Shown one piece after another: positions 1-7,699 of a stretch of DNA of 64,000 nt. Source of the stretch: Bacillus cereus ATCC 14579 (GTDB lineage: Bacteria > Bacillota > Bacilli > Bacillales > Bacillaceae_G); NCBI RefSeq assembly GCF_000007825.1, contig NC_004722.1, positions 1,404,501-1,468,500 of the forward strand, read 5' to 3'. Below the pieces are notes generated by a model, which was not told the origin of the DNA, searched no databases, and saw only the letters and a list, made by a program, of their open reading frames with translations. The translations under genes were made by a program, and so were the position numbers. Within the stretch, counting starts at the first letter, position 1. The number at the start of each line of letters is the position of its first letter.

Positions 1-63
1 GTGTTTCAAAATATAATTCAGATTGTTAAAGATTATGGTGAAAAAATGAATTTTCAAAGATAA
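1..63 (+). CDS. 3' end of a gene entering from upstream (partial)
   Basis: Frame 1 is open from the first base to a TAA at 61-63, giving about 20 C-terminal residues ending in MNFQR. There is no start context inside the window, so this is either the tail of a gene whose body lies outside or a chance open stretch. No family can be assigned from so little sequence. Confidence 0.3.
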   Translation: MFQNIIQIVKDYGEKMNFQR

Positions 64-142
64 AGTGAGCCTTTAATTAGCCCTTACGGATTGGAATGAA
101 TGTAAACTCGTCAAATCTATATGGCCTTTCCTAGGAAATGAT

Positions 143-172
143 AATAGAGAGGGGAAAGCACCCCTCTCTATT
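143..172 (-). terminator. Perfect 12-bp inverted repeat, probable terminator
   Basis: AATAGAGAGGGG pairs perfectly with CCCCTCTCTATT around a 6-nt loop. It begins at the stop codon of the small minus-strand gene at 171-368. The U-tract is poor in both directions, so its termination strength is uncertain. Confidence 0.6.
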
Positions 173-368
173 ACTTTGCTTTTGCAGATGGCTCATTCAT
201 TGATTTTCGTGTAATAAGAAAAGAAATCATAAGAGCGGAAAGGATGACAAGGGCAATAAATACGTGATTGGGCAACAAATCTAATAATAATACGTAACTA
301 ACGGTATAAAAAATAAGAGTTGAAGCTAAAAACGATAGAGCACCTATTATAAGAGATTGTAAATTCAT
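171..368 (-). CDS. Small two-span membrane protein, unknown function
   Basis: A 65-residue protein with two predicted hydrophobic spans (about residues 5-28 and 34-52) and a short charged C-terminal tail (RKSMNEPSAKAK). The ATG is preceded by a strong AAGGAGGTG ribosome binding site, which makes translation credible. A hairpin follows the stop directly, so it appears monocistronic. I do not recognise the family; small proteins of this layout are common in Bacillus and usually uncharacterised. Confidence 0.6.
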   Translation of the reverse strand: MNLQSLIIGALSFLASTLIFYTVSYVLLLDLLPNHVFIALVILSALMISFLITRKSMNEPSAKAK

Positions 369-519
369 TTGTGTACACCTCCTTTTATTTATATTTTTGG
401 CTGAAAATGGATTATATAAACATTATTTCTAACAATAGAAAAAAATATGTCATAATAGAGAAAAGAACAAGCTTTGATGAATGAATATGATTCATTAATG
501 AGAGATAAAGGAGAGGAAT

Positions 520-1617
520 ATGAAAAATAATAAAAAAGGATTATGGGGAATTATTGTTGCGGTAGGTCTATTTTTACTGTCTAAGTTAAAGTGGGTATTT
601 GCAATTTTTAAATTAGCAAAGTTTTCAACGGTATTTAGTATGTTTCTATCGCTTGGCGCATACGCAGTTCTATATGGTTGGAAATTTGGAGTAGCGCTCA
701 TTTATTTGTTGTTTGTTCATGAAATGGGCCATTTATGGGCTGCGAAAAGAAAGGGGATTCCGACATCGCCAGCAATCTTTATTCCATTTATGGGGGCCCT
801 TATTGGAATGAAAGAGATGCCGAAAAATGCGAAAGATGAAGCTTACATTGCCTATATGGGGCCGCTTTTCGGACTTCTGTCATTTTTACCGGCGATACCG
901 CTTTATATAATGACGAAAGAGCCATTTTGGGCGCTTGTTATTTTGCTTGGAAGTATGATTAATTTCTTTAATTTAATTCCCGTTTCGCCGCTAGATGGTG
1001 GGAGAATTATTTCAGTTGTCAGTACTAAAATTTGGGGAGCAGGCCTTATTTTATTACTTGGCTATTCAATTTACTTTAAAAGTATTTTGGGAGGATTTAT
1101 TGTTATTATCGGTTGTATGGAGTTATATAGAGTAATAAAGAGAGATGAGCCGATTAAGGAATTAGGGCATAAAATTTATGGGATGAAAGAATATGTTACT
1201 AGGCTTGAAGAGGAATTAAAAGAAACGGGTGCTGTACATCGGACTATATACGTGATGCATCATGAGATGAATGCATTAAGACAAAGAGAACGGGAAAAAG
1301 AGTTACAAATAGGTGAACTTAAAAAAATGGAAGTGTTAGAGTATCTTTTACCGAAGTTCGAACCGTTAGATTATGTTCCATATGAAGATGAAAAAGATGA
1401 GTATACAATTCACATAAGGGAAGCATTTGAAGCGTCAGAAAGAAAATTAAATGAATGGAAAACAGAAAAGGAACAACAAGAAAACTATTATAAAGTGGAT
1501 GCGAAAACGAAATGGACAGTATTTGCTTGTTATATCGGATTAATGGTTATACTCGGTTACACAGCTTATGAAGGATATATTGTTTTACAAGAACATTTGC
1601 CAACGAGAAATGTATAG
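520..1617 (+). CDS. Site-2 protease family (M50) intramembrane metalloprotease
   Basis: A 365-residue multi-span membrane protein. HEMGH at residues 67-71 is the HExxH zinc site in a transmembrane helix, and NLIPVSPLDGGR at about 151-162 supplies the third zinc ligand in the NPxxxLDGG-type motif of M50/S2P enzymes. After the catalytic core comes a charged, probably coiled-coil region (about 215-330) and a final hydrophobic span near residue 335, an unusual C-terminal extension for the family. S2P enzymes cleave membrane-anchored substrates such as anti-sigma factors; no substrate is evident nearby. The start is set by AAAGGAGAGG just upstream of ATG. Confidence 0.85.
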   Translation: MKNNKKGLWGIIVAVGLFLLSKLKWVFAIFKLAKFSTVFSMFLSLGAYAVLYGWKFGVALIYLLFVHEMGHLWAAKRKGIPTSPAIFIPFMGALIGMKEMPKNAKDEAYIAYMGPLFGLLSFLPAIPLYIMTKEPFWALVILLGSMINFFNLIPVSPLDGGRIISVVSTKIWGAGLILLLGYSIYFKSILGGFIVIIGCMELYRVIKRDEPIKELGHKIYGMKEYVTRLEEELKETGAVHRTIYVMHHEMNALRQREREKELQIGELKKMEVLEYLLPKFEPLDYVPYEDEKDEYTIHIREAFEASERKLNEWKTEKEQQENYYKVDAKTKWTVFACYIGLMVILGYTAYEGYIVLQEHLPTRNV

Positions 1618-1731
1618 AAAAATATTGTCGAAATGATAGGAAGAATTAATACAGGAATTATATTTCTACGAGAGAATGTTACAAGTATAGTCATACGTTG
1701 CAATATTTTTAGTAGAGAAGGAGTTCTGTGT

Positions 1732-2250
1732 ATGAAGAAATTGTTAAATGTATTAGGTATTATTATCGTGATGATCATTGCGAGTTATAGTCTTATGAAA
1801 GTGCTGTTACATTATGCGAATAAGCCTGCTGAGGTAAATACAATAGCTCAAATAGAAGATGTGCAAGAAGAGACAAAAGTGCTAGATTTTATTCGAATGA
1901 CACATGAAAGCTATAATAATTTCTTAAATTATGGTAAAGCAGAGAATTATACAGACGGGGATTGGAATCAATTTAAGCAATGGTTTCAACAACAAGAACA
2001 ATCTTTAAAAAATATACATACGGAAATAAAGAATGAAAAAATAAAACGCGATGTAAATAGAAGCTATGAAATTGTAAAAAAAGGTGTGGAAATTCAAAAT
2101 ATTGAGTATGTAGTGTATGCCCACCGTGTATATCATGACTTGGATATTATCGTAAATAAATATAGAGGTGAAACGAATATCTGGGGGTATACGGAGTTTG
2201 GCGATGGGAAAGATATAAAAGTAATCGAACAAGCTATACAAACAAAATAA
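1732..2250 (+). CDS. Membrane-anchored hypothetical protein
   Basis: A 172-residue protein with one N-terminal hydrophobic segment (about residues 3-22, MKKLLNVLGII...) followed by a soluble, charged, mostly helical region. That is the layout of a signal-anchored extracytoplasmic protein. I chose the ATG at 1732 because GAAGGAG lies at correct spacing; an in-frame start at 1633 has no ribosome binding site. It lies 114 bases after the S2P gene in the same direction and may be co-transcribed with it. No recognisable domain. Confidence 0.65.
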   Translation: MKKLLNVLGIIIVMIIASYSLMKVLLHYANKPAEVNTIAQIEDVQEETKVLDFIRMTHESYNNFLNYGKAENYTDGDWNQFKQWFQQQEQSLKNIHTEIKNEKIKRDVNRSYEIVKKGVEIQNIEYVVYAHRVYHDLDIIVNKYRGETNIWGYTEFGDGKDIKVIEQAIQTK

Positions 2251-2287
2251 TAAGCTAGCTAGAATTCTAGTTAGCTTATTTTCTTTT
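2249..2287 (+). terminator. Terminator after the membrane-anchored protein
   Basis: AATAAGCTA and TAGCTTATT form the base of a long stem containing CTAG/CTAG and closed by a short loop. It is followed by TTCTTTTG and starts at the stop codon of the upstream gene. Confidence 0.65.
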
Positions 2288-2333
2288 GTAAATGCAATGT
2301 TCATATATTATTCACAAAAACACCGTGTTAATA

Positions 2334-2347
2334 GTGATTAAAATCAC
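2334..2347 (+). promoter_or_regulatory. Fnr/CRP-type palindrome upstream of hmp
   Basis: GTGATT-AA-AATCAC is a perfect 6-bp palindrome that fits the TGTGA-N6-TCACA core bound by Crp/Fnr proteins except at the outermost base. It sits about 60 bases before the hmp start and ends 9 bases before a possible -10 element (TATAAG, 2357-2362), where no good -35 is visible. A Crp/Fnr-family gene lies immediately downstream of hmp. That this regulator binds here is inference. Confidence 0.5.
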
Positions 2348-2409
2348 AATCTGCATTATAAGATTCAGTTAAACTAAAAACAGTTAAGGAAATAGAGGAG
2401 TGGGATACA

Positions 2410-3618
2410 ATGTTAAGTGCAAAAACAATTGAAATCGTAAAGTCAACAGTACCATTATTACAAGAAAAAGGTGTTGAAATTACAACGAGATTCTATCAAA
2501 TTTTATTTTCGGAACATCCGGAATTGTTGAATATTTTCAACCATACGAATCAGAAAAAGGGAAGACAACAACAAGCGTTAGCGAATGCTGTTTATGCAGC
2601 TGCAACGTACATTGATAATTTAGAAGCAATTATTCCAGTTGTAAAACAAATTGGTCATAAGCATAGAAGTTTAGGGATTAAAGCTGAGCATTATCCGATT
2701 GTAGGTACATGTTTACTACGTGCCATTAAAGAGGTCGCAGGTGCACCTGATGAAGTTTTAAATGCATGGGGAGAAGCATATGGTGTAATTGCTGATGCAT
2801 TCATTAGCATTGAAGCAGAGATGTATGAAGAAGCTGCACATAAAGAAGGTGGATGGAAAGACTTCCGCAACTTTGTGATTGTAAAAAAAGTGAAGGAAAG
2901 CGATGTTATTACGTCATTTTATTTGAAACCTGAAGATGGAGGGAAAGTTTCTTCATTCATCCCAGGTCAATATGTAACAATTCAAATCAATATTGAAGGT
3001 GAGACATATACACATAATCGTCAATACAGTTTATCCGATGCTCCTGGGAAAGAATATTATCGTATTAGTGTAAAAAAAGAAAAAGGTGTAGATACACCAG
3101 ACGGTAAAGTGTCTAATTACTTACATGGACATGTAAAAGAAGGAGATGTTTTACCAGTAAGTGCACCAGCGGGAGATTTCGTGTTAAATATGGATTCAAC
3201 ATTACCAGTTGTACTAATTAGTGGTGGAGTGGGGATTACACCGATGATGAGTATGTTAAATACGTTAATTGAACAAGATTCAAAACGTAATGTATATTTT
3301 GTTCATGCAGCAATAAATAGTAATACACATGCAATGAAAGAACACGTTAAGGCAGTAGAAAATGAATATGAACAAGTTAAAGCATATACTTGTTATTCTG
3401 CACCGACTGAAAAAGATTTAGAAATGAAGAACTTTGATAAAGAAGGTTTCATTGAAAGTGAATGGTTAAAAACTATTATTCCGACAACTGAAGCAGAGTT
3501 CTATTTCTGTGGTCCAGTAGCATTTATGAAGCATATAAATGCTGCACTAACTGATTTAAGTGTGAAACAAGAGCATATTCATTATGAATTTTTCGGCCCA
3601 GCAACAAGCTTACAATAA
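2410..3618 (+). CDS. hmp: Flavohemoglobin, nitric oxide dioxygenase
   Basis: 402 residues, the usual length for Hmp. The N-terminal globin domain (1 to about 140) has Tyr29 (B10) and proximal His85 in the KHRSLGI context. The FAD-binding domain follows with RQYSLSD, and then the NAD(P)H domain with ISGGVGITPM and the C-terminal FCGP and EFFGP motifs. The enzyme uses O2 and NAD(P)H to oxidise nitric oxide to nitrate in the cytoplasm. In B. subtilis hmp responds to NO and low oxygen through ResDE and NsrR; resDE is encoded in this window at 30 kb. The start follows AGAGGAG. The gene is monocistronic with a shared bidirectional terminator. Confidence 0.95.
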   Translation: MLSAKTIEIVKSTVPLLQEKGVEITTRFYQILFSEHPELLNIFNHTNQKKGRQQQALANAVYAAATYIDNLEAIIPVVKQIGHKHRSLGIKAEHYPIVGTCLLRAIKEVAGAPDEVLNAWGEAYGVIADAFISIEAEMYEEAAHKEGGWKDFRNFVIVKKVKESDVITSFYLKPEDGGKVSSFIPGQYVTIQINIEGETYTHNRQYSLSDAPGKEYYRISVKKEKGVDTPDGKVSNYLHGHVKEGDVLPVSAPAGDFVLNMDSTLPVVLISGGVGITPMMSMLNTLIEQDSKRNVYFVHAAINSNTHAMKEHVKAVENEYEQVKAYTCYSAPTEKDLEMKNFDKEGFIESEWLKTIIPTTEAEFYFCGPVAFMKHINAALTDLSVKQEHIHYEFFGPATSLQ

Positions 3619-3620
3619 GC

Positions 3621-3655
3621 AAAAAAACGAGGTATTTATTTTACCTCGTTTTTTA
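3621..3655. terminator. Bidirectional terminator between hmp and the Crp/Fnr gene
   Basis: AAAACGAGGTA pairs with TACCTCGTTTT around a short AT loop, with A and T runs on both sides, so it can serve both convergent genes. It overlaps the last codons of the minus-strand gene. Confidence 0.8.
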
Positions 3656-4148
3656 TTTGTTCTCGTAATAAACGGTTTACTGTTTCACGGCGTATACCTA
3701 TCAGTTGGCCAATTTCGGTTTGTGTTAATATTTCATATATAGGAATGTCACCTAAATATAGGGTGAACCATTCTTGTAAACGATGAAGACGTTCTTTCGG
3801 GGAGACGGTTGTCAATTGATCAATTCGTTGTTGCATCATTCTTAATTTAGATTGCAATTGCATAGCAATGTTAGCATACGATTCGGGATTTGCTTGAAGT
3901 CTCTCATACCATTCACTACTAGTGATCGGTTCCACTTCTGTTTTTATTAAAGCGATAGCTGTACCGTGATATTCTTTCGGTGAAATTAAAGAATGATGAG
4001 GTATCGTTTCACCTGGAACGATAATGTTGAATAAAAATGGTGTTCCGTTTTCTTCTAGCCGAACTACTTTTAATAAGCCTGTTTTTATAAAGTATAAAGG
4101 ACCGTCCTCGCCTTGACGGAATAGTACATCTCCTTTGTGTAGAATCAA
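3636..4148 (-). CDS. Crp/Fnr family transcriptional regulator
   Basis: 170 residues: a cyclic-nucleotide-binding-like beta-roll (KGDVLFRQGEDGPLYFI at the N terminus, PGE turn at about residues 43-45), a long helix, and a C-terminal winged helix with the recognition helix TEIGQLIGIRRETVNRLL. It contains no cysteine, so it cannot carry the Fe-S cluster of classical Fnr; the signal is unknown. It is shorter than typical Crp/Fnr proteins (about 200-240) and begins directly at the first beta strand. It converges on hmp, whose promoter carries a Crp/Fnr-like palindrome, suggesting a local regulator-target pair (inference). Confidence 0.8.
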   Translation of the reverse strand: MILHKGDVLFRQGEDGPLYFIKTGLLKVVRLEENGTPFLFNIIVPGETIPHHSLISPKEYHGTAIALIKTEVEPITSSEWYERLQANPESYANIAMQLQSKLRMMQQRIDQLTTVSPKERLHRLQEWFTLYLGDIPIYEILTQTEIGQLIGIRRETVNRLLREQIKNEVK

Positions 4149-4318
4149 TGTTAGCCCCCCATTAATATGTTTCTATTTCTTCTATTTTAGCGTATATGTA
4201 TATAGACAATATGCTATTTCAACAGCAATTTCATTGACGAAATGTATGCTATTACAGTAGTATACTATTTAGTGTGTAATAGTACTAGCAATGAATACGC
4301 TGTAGGGGGTTTAGTATA

Positions 4319-4546
4319 TTGTTAGATGCGATGAGAATGACGGATATGAGAATTCCGGCGAATGCTATCATTCATGTAGAAGAGATGAAAGGTGGAGTCG
4401 TTTTATCCGTTGAAGTAGACGGCCAAATTATTTATACGATGGCTTATGATGAAGAAACAGATAGTTATGCTGAATTATATGATCGAAAGGATAAGAGGGC
4501 GTGCCAAGTACATGAAGACTTCATGGGATGGTCACTTCTTCACTAA
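4319..4546 (+). CDS. Conserved small acidic protein, unknown function
   Basis: A 75-residue soluble protein, acidic and beta-rich in appearance (HVEEMKGGVVLSVEVDGQIIY). The TTG start at 4319 is preceded by GTAGGGGG; an ATG at 4331 is an alternative. A terminator follows immediately. It is divergent from the Crp/Fnr gene across an AT-rich region containing ATTTC-N6-GAAAT (4228-4243). No function can be inferred. Confidence 0.55.
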   Translation: MLDAMRMTDMRIPANAIIHVEEMKGGVVLSVEVDGQIIYTMAYDEETDSYAELYDRKDKRACQVHEDFMGWSLLH

Positions 4547-4574
4547 AAAAGATGTCAATATGACATCTTTTTTT
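4545..4574 (+). terminator. Terminator after the 75-residue protein
   Basis: AAAAAAGATGTCA and TGACATCTTTTTTT form a compact hairpin with a strong T tract just after the stop codon. Confidence 0.85.
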
Positions 4575-4720
4575 ATTAAATCGATAGAATATACAAAGAA
4601 ATGAAATATAAGGATAAAATTTGTAATAATTGATTTTGCATTGTTAGCACTCTGTAACTGCAAGTGAACTATTTTTTCGCTATCATAAAGATAACAGTCG
4701 CAGTTATAGGAGTGGTCAAC

Positions 4721-4813
4721 TTGAAGAAAGTACATATTTCAAATTATATGTTATTATGTGTTTGTTTAATTTTATTTGTTCTCCTCGGAGGATTTTTATA
4801 TTCATGTGTATAA
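4721..4813 (+). CDS. Putative 30-residue single-span membrane peptide
   Basis: TTG start at 4721 preceded by TAGGAGTGG at correct spacing; 30 codons to TAA. After a basic N terminus (MKKVHISNY) the rest is almost one hydrophobic helix containing three cysteines. Good ribosome binding site and membrane profile argue for translation, but the short length leaves doubt. It was identified by reading the gap between 4546 and 4840. Confidence 0.45.
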   Translation: MKKVHISNYMLLCVCLILFVLLGGFLYSCV

Positions 4814-4839
4814 GAAAAACGCATTCTAAAAAGAATACG

Positions 4840-5649
4840 TTATAAAAGGGAAATAATGATTAATCTAGTTCCAAGAATAATTAACGTAATACGCAATAAA
4901 TTAATTACGGCGTTACCACTTAGTTTTGTATTAATGTAAGCCCCGATTTTTCCGCCAATCCATGCACCAGGAATCAGGATTAATGCATAAATCCAGCTGA
5001 CATTTCCAAGTGAGATGTGAGTTGCAGAACTTACAATTGCTGATAGAAATACGATGAACATTGAAGTTGCTACTGCAATATGTGCTGGGAATGCAAAAAG
5101 AAGCATCATTGCTGGAACAAGTAAGGCACCGCCACCAATTCCAAATAATCCAGATATAAACCCAACTATAAAAGCGATAAAGATAGCAAGAAACGGTGGG
5201 AATTGGTAGTGTACAGTATTTCCATCATTATCTGTAAAAGAACGCTTAATTACAGACGTATTTGAGAGGGAAAGAGGTTTTAATTTGTCTCGAAGCATAA
5301 GTAGAATTGAGACGAATATAAGGAAAATCCCAAAGTATAAAGAAAATGTGTCTTGGTTTAAAAATTTATTTGCCCATGATCCGATAATACCACCAGGGCC
5401 GCTTCCGATAAATAAAATAAGTCCACTTTTATAATCTACTCGCTTATGCTTCATGTAAGTAAGGGTGGAAGATAGTCCTGTGAAAACGACTGTTACCATA
5501 GAAGTCCCTACTGCAAGTTGTGGTGATAAACTGTGTAATCCAATTAATAACGGAACAATAATAATTCCGCCTCCAAGCCCAACTAGGCTGCCGACTGTTC
5601 CGGCGATTAGTCCGATGAAAAGTAACATGATGTATTCCAAAATTGCCAA
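4840..5649 (-). CDS. TSUP family (TauE/SafE) permease
   Basis: A 269-residue protein with about eight hydrophobic spans and two homologous halves, each carrying the glycine-rich family signature: GTVGSLVGLGGGIIIVPLL near residue 20 and GFISGLFGIGGGALLVPAM near residue 165. TSUP proteins move sulfite, sulfonates or other sulfur or organic anions across the membrane; this substrate is unknown. TTG start at 5649 with AGAGGAG upstream. It lies downstream of the Pit phosphate genes but is separated from them by a terminator. Confidence 0.85.
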   Translation of the reverse strand: MAILEYIMLLFIGLIAGTVGSLVGLGGGIIIVPLLIGLHSLSPQLAVGTSMVTVVFTGLSSTLTYMKHKRVDYKSGLILFIGSGPGGIIGSWANKFLNQDTFSLYFGIFLIFVSILLMLRDKLKPLSLSNTSVIKRSFTDNDGNTVHYQFPPFLAIFIAFIVGFISGLFGIGGGALLVPAMMLLFAFPAHIAVATSMFIVFLSAIVSSATHISLGNVSWIYALILIPGAWIGGKIGAYINTKLSGNAVINLLRITLIILGTRLIIISLL

Positions 5650-5716
5650 CTCCTCTAAATAACTTATCCATCAATTATTATACACGCTTTTTAATGAGAA
5701 ATAGGCTTGTTCACAA

Positions 5717-5755
5717 AAAAGTCGTCTTCCTAGAAAAATAAGGAAGACGACTTTT
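5717..5755. terminator. Terminator after pit
   Basis: AAAAGTCGTCTTCC pairs perfectly with GGAAGACGACTTTT (14 bp). It closes the minus-strand pit operon and has A/T runs on both sides. Confidence 0.85.
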
Positions 5756-5757
5756 GA

Positions 5758-6756
5758 TTAGAAAACAAAATGTAATAGGTAGTAAAACAGAGCAGCTAAA
5801 GAAGCTGAAATAGGAAGTGTAATAACCCATGTAATTAACATACGTTTTGCAGTTCCCCATTTTACCCCTTTCACACGGTGAGAAGCACCAACCCCTAAAA
5901 TAGAAGAAGAGATAACGTGCGTCGTACTAACCGGTAAGTGAATGAATGTTGCACCGAAAATAACAAGTGATGATGATAAATCGGCAGCTACACCATTTAC
6001 AGGACGAATTTTCATAATTTGTCCACCGACAGTTTTAATAATTTTCCATCCACCGACAGAAGTACCAAGCCCCATTGCGATAGCACAAGATAATTGTACC
6101 CAGAACGGGATATCGCTAGAAGTATGATAGTTATTAGCCATAAGAGCCATCGTAATGATTCCCATTGCTTTTTGTGCATCATTCGTACCGTGTGTGTAGG
6201 CTTGTAATGCTGCAGTGAAAATCTGGAATATACGGAAGTTCTTATTCGTTTTTGTTAAGTTAAAGTTTTTAAATACTACTTTAAAAATACTGTATACGAT
6301 ATAACCAATAACGAAAGCGATAATCGGTGAAATGATTAAAGCTTCAATAATTTTAATAAATCCTTTAAGATTTAGCGAGCTAATCCCAGCGGCCGCAATT
6401 GCTGCACCTGCGATTGAGCCGATAATTGCATGCGAAGAACTACTTGGAATACCGTAGTACCAAGTAATTAAGTTCCAAGCTATCGCCGCAAGCAAAGCAG
6501 CTAAAATTACAAGAGAACCATTTTGTAAGGCGAATGGATCAACGATATCTTTTGTAATCGTTTTTGCTACACCTGTAAATGTCATTGCGCCTAAAAAGTT
6601 CATAATAGCCGCCATAATAATGGCATGTCTAGGCTTTAGAGCTTTCGTTGAAACAGCCGTTGCAATAGCGTTTGCTGTATCGTGAAATCCATTGATAAAG
6701 TCAAAAGCTAAAGCGCAAATGACTACTAAAACGGTCAGTATCAAGAGTGTATCCAT
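5758..6756 (-). CDS. pit: Low-affinity inorganic phosphate transporter, PiT family
   Basis: 332 residues with roughly ten membrane spans and the duplicated PiT signatures GFHDTANAIATAVSTKAL (N-terminal) and THGTNDAQKAMGIIT (middle). PiT proteins symport metal-phosphate complexes with protons. I use the ATG at 6756, which has AAGGAG at 7-nt spacing, rather than the TTG at 6762, which touches the ribosome binding site. It is the second gene of an operon with the DUF47 gene (11-nt gap), the standard pairing for this transporter. Confidence 0.9.
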   Translation of the reverse strand: MDTLLILTVLVVICALAFDFINGFHDTANAIATAVSTKALKPRHAIIMAAIMNFLGAMTFTGVAKTITKDIVDPFALQNGSLVILAALLAAIAWNLITWYYGIPSSSSHAIIGSIAGAAIAAAGISSLNLKGFIKIIEALIISPIIAFVIGYIVYSIFKVVFKNFNLTKTNKNFRIFQIFTAALQAYTHGTNDAQKAMGIITMALMANNYHTSSDIPFWVQLSCAIAMGLGTSVGGWKIIKTVGGQIMKIRPVNGVAADLSSSLVIFGATFIHLPVSTTHVISSSILGVGASHRVKGVKWGTAKRMLITWVITLPISASLAALFYYLLHFVF

Positions 6757-6767
6757 GATCAAACTCC

Positions 6768-7388
6768 TTACGCGTTCTTCATAATAATTGTTTCTAATAC
6801 GTTTGCAACGCTTTGACAGCTATCAGCTACTTCTTCAAGCTCTTCGTAAATCTCTTTAAATTGAATAATCTTAATCGGATCTTTTTCACGAGAGAATAAG
6901 TTCTTAATCGCATGACGGCGAATATCATCACACTGTGATTCATAATCCTTAATTTTAATCGCATTTGTACGAATGTCGACTAATTTTTTGTTAGACATTA
7001 ATTCAACAGAGTTTGCAATCTCAATCGCACATTGATTAATTGCTTCTACGAATTTAATCATGTATTCATCAGCTTCTGTAATAGAATACATTTCAAACAG
7101 ACCAGCACTGTGATCTAATCCGTCTAATACATCATCCATACTCATTGCAAGTTGTAGGATGTCCTCACGCTCAATCGGAGTGATAAACGCTTTGTTTAAC
7201 TCCATAATGATTTCGTGAATAAATGAGTCACCTTTTGACTCATACTCTTTCATGCGCATAGAAAACTCTTTTAAATCGCTAGCATTTTTAATTTTATACT
7301 CCACGAAAAACTGCGCGCCTTCTTTTAAATTTTCGGAAACATTCATTAACATTTCAGAAAATTTATCTTTTTTTGATTTAAAGACCAT
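6768..7388 (-). CDS. DUF47/PhoU-like Pit accessory protein
   Basis: A 206-residue, all-helical soluble protein (MVFKSKKDKFSEMLMNVSENLKEG...) matching the DUF47 family related to PhoU and to B. subtilis YkaA. Such proteins accompany PiT transporters and are thought to modulate them. The ATG at 7388 follows GGGGG at good spacing; the upstream GTG lies within the Shine-Dalgarno and is rejected. It is the first gene of the two-gene operon with pit. Confidence 0.85.
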   Translation of the reverse strand: MVFKSKKDKFSEMLMNVSENLKEGAQFFVEYKIKNASDLKEFSMRMKEYESKGDSFIHEIIMELNKAFITPIEREDILQLAMSMDDVLDGLDHSAGLFEMYSITEADEYMIKFVEAINQCAIEIANSVELMSNKKLVDIRTNAIKIKDYESQCDDIRRHAIKNLFSREKDPIKIIQFKEIYEELEEVADSCQSVANVLETIIMKNA

Positions 7389-7699
7389 TATTGTTACCCC
7401 CACAAAAGTAATATATGTAAAATATATTGGCTAATCAATTCTAACAAAAAACTGTCGTTTTTTAAAACATTTTATCGAAAAGTTTACAAAAACTTAACAT
7501 AACTCTCGTTGTTCTATTAATAATATTAATATCCAATAGTGAATATCTTACTTGTAGAATGTCCTTTTCTTGCAAAAAGTATGAATGCAAAAGAAAAGCT
7601 TTACACTATAGGAATGACTACGTTATTATAATAAATTTAAAAGGCGGTATATTCTTCCTTTTAAAAAGAAGAGTGTAAATAAATGAAGGAAGTGAACGA
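7389..7699. promoter_or_regulatory. Divergent intergenic region with PhoP-like direct repeats
   Basis: This 311-base gap separates the minus-strand pit operon from the plus-strand penicillin-binding protein gene. TTTACA (7483-7488) and TTAACA (7494-7499) repeat at 11-bp spacing, the pattern of PhoP half-sites (TT[ACT]ACA with about 5-bp spacers); a weaker TTATCG lies 11 bp earlier at 7472. They could serve the phosphate transporter operon, though they lie on the opposite strand to it. No gene is visible in the gap. Confidence 0.35.
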
